The translations under genes were made by a program, and so were the position numbers. Below are positions 13,853 to 16,010 of a DNA stretch of 16,010 bases, in pieces. Positions within the stretch are counted from its first letter, which is position 1, and each line of letters begins with the position of its first letter. The notes under the pieces were generated by a model, which made no database searches, was not told the DNA's origin, and saw only the letters and a list, made by a program, of their open reading frames with translations. Source of the stretch: Leptofilum sp041987425 (GTDB taxonomy: Bacteria > Chloroflexota > Anaerolineae > Promineifilales > Promineifilaceae); NCBI GenBank assembly GCA_041987425.1, contig JBHIWP010000099.1, forward strand, positions 1 to 16,010, in the 5' to 3' direction.

Positions 13853-14152
13853 CTATACACCTTCAAACAAATCGATGCTGTCGCCAGGTGCCAGCGTTAC
13901 AATCGCTTTTTTCCAGCCCACTTTCCGGGTAGTTACACGACGAAAACGGCGTGCCCGTTTAGCTGGCATATTAGCTACACGAACCTTTTCTACAGCAACC
14001 TCAGGCCAGGCTAATTCAATCGCCTGCTTGATCTGCATCTTGTTGGCCCGCGCATCCACTACAAATGTATATTGATTGTTAAAATCAACGTTATAGCTAC
14101 TTTTTTCTGTCACCACAGGGCGACGGATTATTTCACGCCAATGAAGCTGCAT
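13853..14152 (-). CDS. rplW: 50S ribosomal protein L23
   Basis: A 99-residue L23 at the tunnel exit, docking site for trigger factor and SRP. WREIIRRPVVTEKSSYNVDF, the YTFVVDARANKMQIKQAIEL segment and the long loop MPAKRARRFRRVTTRKVGWK are typical. ATG start two bases after the rplD stop; the GGAGG binding site lies in the last Glu codons of rplD, so it is coupled to rplD. Confidence 0.97.
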   Translation of the reverse strand: MQLHWREIIRRPVVTEKSSYNVDFNNQYTFVVDARANKMQIKQAIELAWPEVAVEKVRVANMPAKRARRFRRVTTRKVGWKKAIVTLAPGDSIDLFEGV

Positions 14153-14154
14153 GA

Positions 14155-14826
14155 TTATGCCTCCTCCCCTGATTCTTCAACGTCTTCGTCTTCGAAATCT
14201 TCATCTGCGCCCAAAAAGTTGGCAATTACATCCAACGCTGCAAGGGGCATTACGATTTTGTCATAGCCTAAAAGATCGCGAATGTTTAAGTAATTTGCGT
14301 GCAATGCTTTTACATCGCTCAAATTCTTAGCTGATTTCTCTGCATTCTCATCACGACCGGGCAAAAGCACTAAAGCACTGCTCTCTGCTCCTACGGCCTG
14401 CACAAACGATTTCATCTCACGGGTCTTGGGTGCATCGAAACTCAATTCATCAACCAATATGATGGCTTCAGCTTCTGCTTTTGCACTCAATGCCGAACGC
14501 AACGCCGCCCGACGCATTTTTCTGGGCATCTGCTTGGTATATTTTCGCGGCAAAGGTCCGTGCGCCACGCCACCACCTACAAAGATGGGAGCTCGCTTGC
14601 TGCCATGGCGCGCATTGCCGGTGCCCTTCTGGCGATATGCCTTCGCACCTGTGCGGTTCACCTCTGAACGACCCTTTGCCTTATGTGTTCCCAGGCGAGC
14701 ATTGGCCAACTGCCGTACCAACGCCTGGTGCATTAGATCACGATTTATTTTTGCTTCAAATATGCTAGCTGGAAGGTCTACGCTGTTGACTTCCTTGCCA
14801 GCCATGTTGAAAACCGAAACTTTCAT
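14155..14826 (-). CDS. rplD: 50S ribosomal protein L4 with acidic C-terminal tail
   Basis: A 223-residue L4. The tunnel-reaching loop includes AYRQKGTGNARHGSKRAPIF (63-82) and VGGGVAHGP, the core SALSAKAEAEAIILVDELSF (111-130). In E. coli L4 represses the S10 operon. Residues 207-222 (ADEDFEDEDVEESGEE) are an acidic tail not found on the common L4. A GTG lies one codon upstream of the chosen ATG (14826); the ATG is seven bases from GGAGG and is preferred, but the GTG is possible. Thirteen bases after the rplC stop. Confidence 0.95.
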   Translation of the reverse strand: MKVSVFNMAGKEVNSVDLPASIFEAKINRDLMHQALVRQLANARLGTHKAKGRSEVNRTGAKAYRQKGTGNARHGSKRAPIFVGGGVAHGPLPRKYTKQMPRKMRRAALRSALSAKAEAEAIILVDELSFDAPKTREMKSFVQAVGAESSALVLLPGRDENAEKSAKNLSDVKALHANYLNIRDLLGYDKIVMPLAALDVIANFLGADEDFEDEDVEESGEEA

Positions 14827-14839
14827 CACAACGCCTCCG

Positions 14840-15499
14840 CTAGCCTTTTGCTGCTTTCTGAATAACTACAAGCGATCCCTTTGCTCCAGGGACTGCACCC
14901 TTAACAGCAAGTAAGTTACGCTCTGTATCTATGCGCATCACCTGTAGGTTTTGGGCCGTGTATCGATCATTGCCCATCCGCCCTGGCATCCGCTTGCCTT
15001 TGAAGACGCGCCCGGTACCAGACGTACCTCCGATAGAACCAGGAGCACGCCAGCGATCAGATTGACCATGGGTTTTGACACCCCCGCCAAAACCATATCG
15101 CTTCACAACACCGGCAAACCCTTTACCTTTGGTTTTACCGGTCACGTCCACGCGTTCCCCTACTTCAAACTGCTCAACAGTTAGAGCCTGGCCCACAGAG
15201 TGGTCGGCTACATCTTTGGTGCGGAACTCACGCAAATAGCGCAAAGCTGGAATGCCCTGGCCTTTTTTCCGGCCCTTTCCCTTCTTGAGAAGGCCCAGGT
15301 GACCCTGCTGTCCCTTGCTCAGGCGCTTTTCTTTAACTTCACTAAAGCCAATTTGAACGGCCGTATACCCGTCCGAATCTTCAGTTTTAACTTGTGTTAC
15401 ATAACAGGGGCCAGCCTCAATGAGCGTCACCGGAGTGACAACACCATCGTCATCAAAAACCTGGGCCATCCCCAATTTTCTGCCTAGTAATCCTTTCAC
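14840..15499 (-). CDS. rplC: 50S ribosomal protein L3
   Basis: A 219-residue L3, an early 50S assembly protein with an extension to the peptidyl transferase centre. MKGLLGRKLGMAQVFDDDGV at the start, GKGFAGVVKRYGFGGGVKTH (125-144) and RVFKGKRMPGRMGNDRYTAQ (164-183) are diagnostic. The start is GTG at 15499 with GGGAGG five bases upstream. It follows rpsJ by 65 bases, in which I see no convincing structure. Confidence 0.96.
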   Translation of the reverse strand: MKGLLGRKLGMAQVFDDDGVVTPVTLIEAGPCYVTQVKTEDSDGYTAVQIGFSEVKEKRLSKGQQGHLGLLKKGKGRKKGQGIPALRYLREFRTKDVADHSVGQALTVEQFEVGERVDVTGKTKGKGFAGVVKRYGFGGGVKTHGQSDRWRAPGSIGGTSGTGRVFKGKRMPGRMGNDRYTAQNLQVMRIDTERNLLAVKGAVPGAKGSLVVIQKAAKG

Positions 15500-15564
15500 G
15501 TTAACCTCCCAGGACTGTCAGCTACCAGGCGCGGGCTGCATCATCCTTTGGTCAGAGATTTATC

Positions 15565-15873
15565 TTAAATAGAAATCTCAATATCAACCCCGGCAGGCAG
15601 ATTAAGCCGCATCAGGGTATCAATTGTCTTTGAGTCCGGGTTAATCACGTCTATCAACCGCTTGTGAGTCCGAATCTCAAAATGCTCGTGCGAATCTTTA
15701 TCAATAAAAGTACTGCGGCGCACGGTAAACCGCTCAATGCGTGTCGGCAATGGCACGGGACCCACCACTCGGGCGCCGGTGCGTTCGGCCGTCCCTACAA
15801 TGCGTCGGGCAGATTGGTCCAACACGCGATGATCATAAGCCTTTAAACGGATACGAATTCTCTGCTTTGCCAT
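15565..15873 (-). CDS. rpsJ: 30S ribosomal protein S10
   Basis: A 102-residue S10 of the 30S head, also the NusE partner in antitermination. MAKQRIRIRLKAYDHRVLDQ at the start, RTGARVVGPVPLPTRIERFT (31-50) and HEHFEIRTHKRLIDVINPDS are invariant-type segments. ATG start with GAGGAA six bases upstream. It is first of the S10 section and follows tuf by 59 bases. Confidence 0.97.
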   Translation of the reverse strand: MAKQRIRIRLKAYDHRVLDQSARRIVGTAERTGARVVGPVPLPTRIERFTVRRSTFIDKDSHEHFEIRTHKRLIDVINPDSKTIDTLMRLNLPAGVDIEISI

Positions 15874-15889
15874 ACGTTTCCTCGAAATG

Positions 15890-15923
15890 AGAGGCGTTGG
15901 ATTCCAGGAATCGCAACGCCTCT
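15890..15923 (-). other. Strong hairpin in tuf-rpsJ gap
   Basis: AGAGGCGTTG (15890-15899) pairs with CAACGCCTCT (15914-15923), and inside GATTC (15900-15904) pairs with GAATC (15908-15912) around a three-base loop with a single-base bulge, 15 pairs in all. The transcript continues CAUUUCG, so the U-tract is weak. It may be a partial terminator, an RNase processing site or a stabiliser of tuf mRNA. Its 3' arm ends about 10 bases before the rpsJ binding site. Confidence 0.5.
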
Positions 15924-15932
15924 ATGACAATC

Positions 15933-16010
15933 CTAATTCAGGATTTTGGTAATGACGCCAGAGCCAACAGTCAGGCCACCTTCACGAATGGCAAAACGGC
16001 CGCCTTCTTC
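15933..16010 (-). CDS. tuf: Elongation factor Tu, C-terminal end (partial)
   Basis: The last 25 codons and TAG stop of a gene running off the right edge, encoding EEGGRFAIREGGLTVGSGVI followed by TKILN. The FAIREGG.TVG.G motif is the end of the EF-Tu beta-barrel domain III. EF-Tu delivers aminoacyl-tRNA to the ribosome. tuf directly upstream of rpsJ is the common bacterial arrangement, preceded by rpsL, rpsG and fusA. The start lies outside the window. The visible end contains one CGGCCG. Confidence 0.95.
   Translation of the reverse strand, partial: EEGGRFAIREGGLTVGSGVITKILN

Larger units (their letters stand above)
1253..16002. repeat. Highly iterated palindrome CGGCCG / ACGGCCGT
   Basis: CGGCCG starts at 1254, 1271, 2167, 2512, 3441, 5366, 6703, 7407, 7640, 7648, 8114, 8809, 10080, 10576, 10731, 11114, 11564, 11612, 11843, 12210, 12629, 15358, 15786 and 15997 (24 by eye). 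The full ACGGCCGT is at 1253, 2166, 2511, 3440, 5365, 6702, 7406, 8113, 10730, 11563, 12628 and 15357 (12); two are AACGGCCGTT (1252, 10729). With equal base use about 0.24 copies of an 8-mer and 4 of a 6-mer are expected. In genes, the 8-mer is used in three frames (Gly-Arg, Thr-Ala-Val, Arg-Pro), so it is not explained by one peptide or codon preference. Confidence 0.85.

Noticed and set aside
15500..15564. Hairpin in the rpsJ-rplC gap
   Set aside because: The repeated CCTGG units are direct rather than inverted and only a four-pair CAGC/GCTG stem remains.

Overview
The window is a single, almost gap-free block of 31 genes, all read from the minus strand. It is the classical bacterial S10 - spc - alpha ribosomal protein cluster, flanked by the end of an elongation factor Tu gene (right edge) and tRNA pseudouridine synthase A (left edge). 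In transcription order, from right to left: tuf (3' end only), rpsJ, rplC, rplD, rplW, rplB, rpsS, rplV, rpsC, rplP, rpmC, rpsQ, rplN, rplX, rplE, rpsZ (zinc-type rpsN), rpsH, rplF, rplR, rpsE, rpmD, rplO, secY, adk, rpmJ, rpsM, rpsK, rpsD, rpoA, rplQ, truA. No gene on the plus strand is believable. There are no tRNA or rRNA genes, CRISPR arrays, insertion sequences or phage genes.

The organism is a bacterium of roughly balanced base composition. The zinc-binding (four-Cys) forms of S4, S14 and L36, the general protein style and the gene order fit a Chloroflexota-like lineage (Anaerolineae/Ardenticatenia/Caldilineae type), but this is judged from memory of family sequences and is only a tentative call. 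infA and map, which commonly sit between adk and rpmJ, are absent; a 145-base non-coding gap with a long hairpin is there instead. Six of the 30 visible starts are not ATG (TTG for truA, rpoA, rpsD, rpsC; GTG for rplE, rplC), nearly all with a strong GGAGG-type ribosome binding site.

Region by region: 15933-16010 tuf end; 10246-15873 S10 section (rpsJ to rpsQ), interrupted by an unusually long 202-base structured gap between rplW and rplB; 4181-10233 spc section (rplN to adk), tightly packed with 1-base and 8-base overlaps; 804-4035 alpha section (rpmJ to rplQ), more loosely packed, with a hairpin in almost every gap; 45-800 truA. The products assemble the two ribosomal subunits, supply the alpha subunit of RNA polymerase, the SecY translocon channel, adenylate kinase and a tRNA modification enzyme, so the block is a growth-rate-linked module for translation, transcription and secretion.

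This is mostly an ordinary housekeeping region and I see no new defence, mobile or biosynthetic system. The most unusual signal is not a gene: the palindrome CGGCCG occurs 24 times and its 8-base form ACGGCCGT 12 times in 16 kb, in all three codon frames and in intergenic hairpins, roughly fifty times the chance expectation for an 8-mer. It resembles a highly iterated palindrome of the HIP1 kind known from cyanobacteria. Secondary points are the structured rplW-rplB gap, hairpins in several other gaps, a long C-terminal extension on L29, an acidic tail on L4 and a 15-codon mini-ORF bridging rplV and rpsC.
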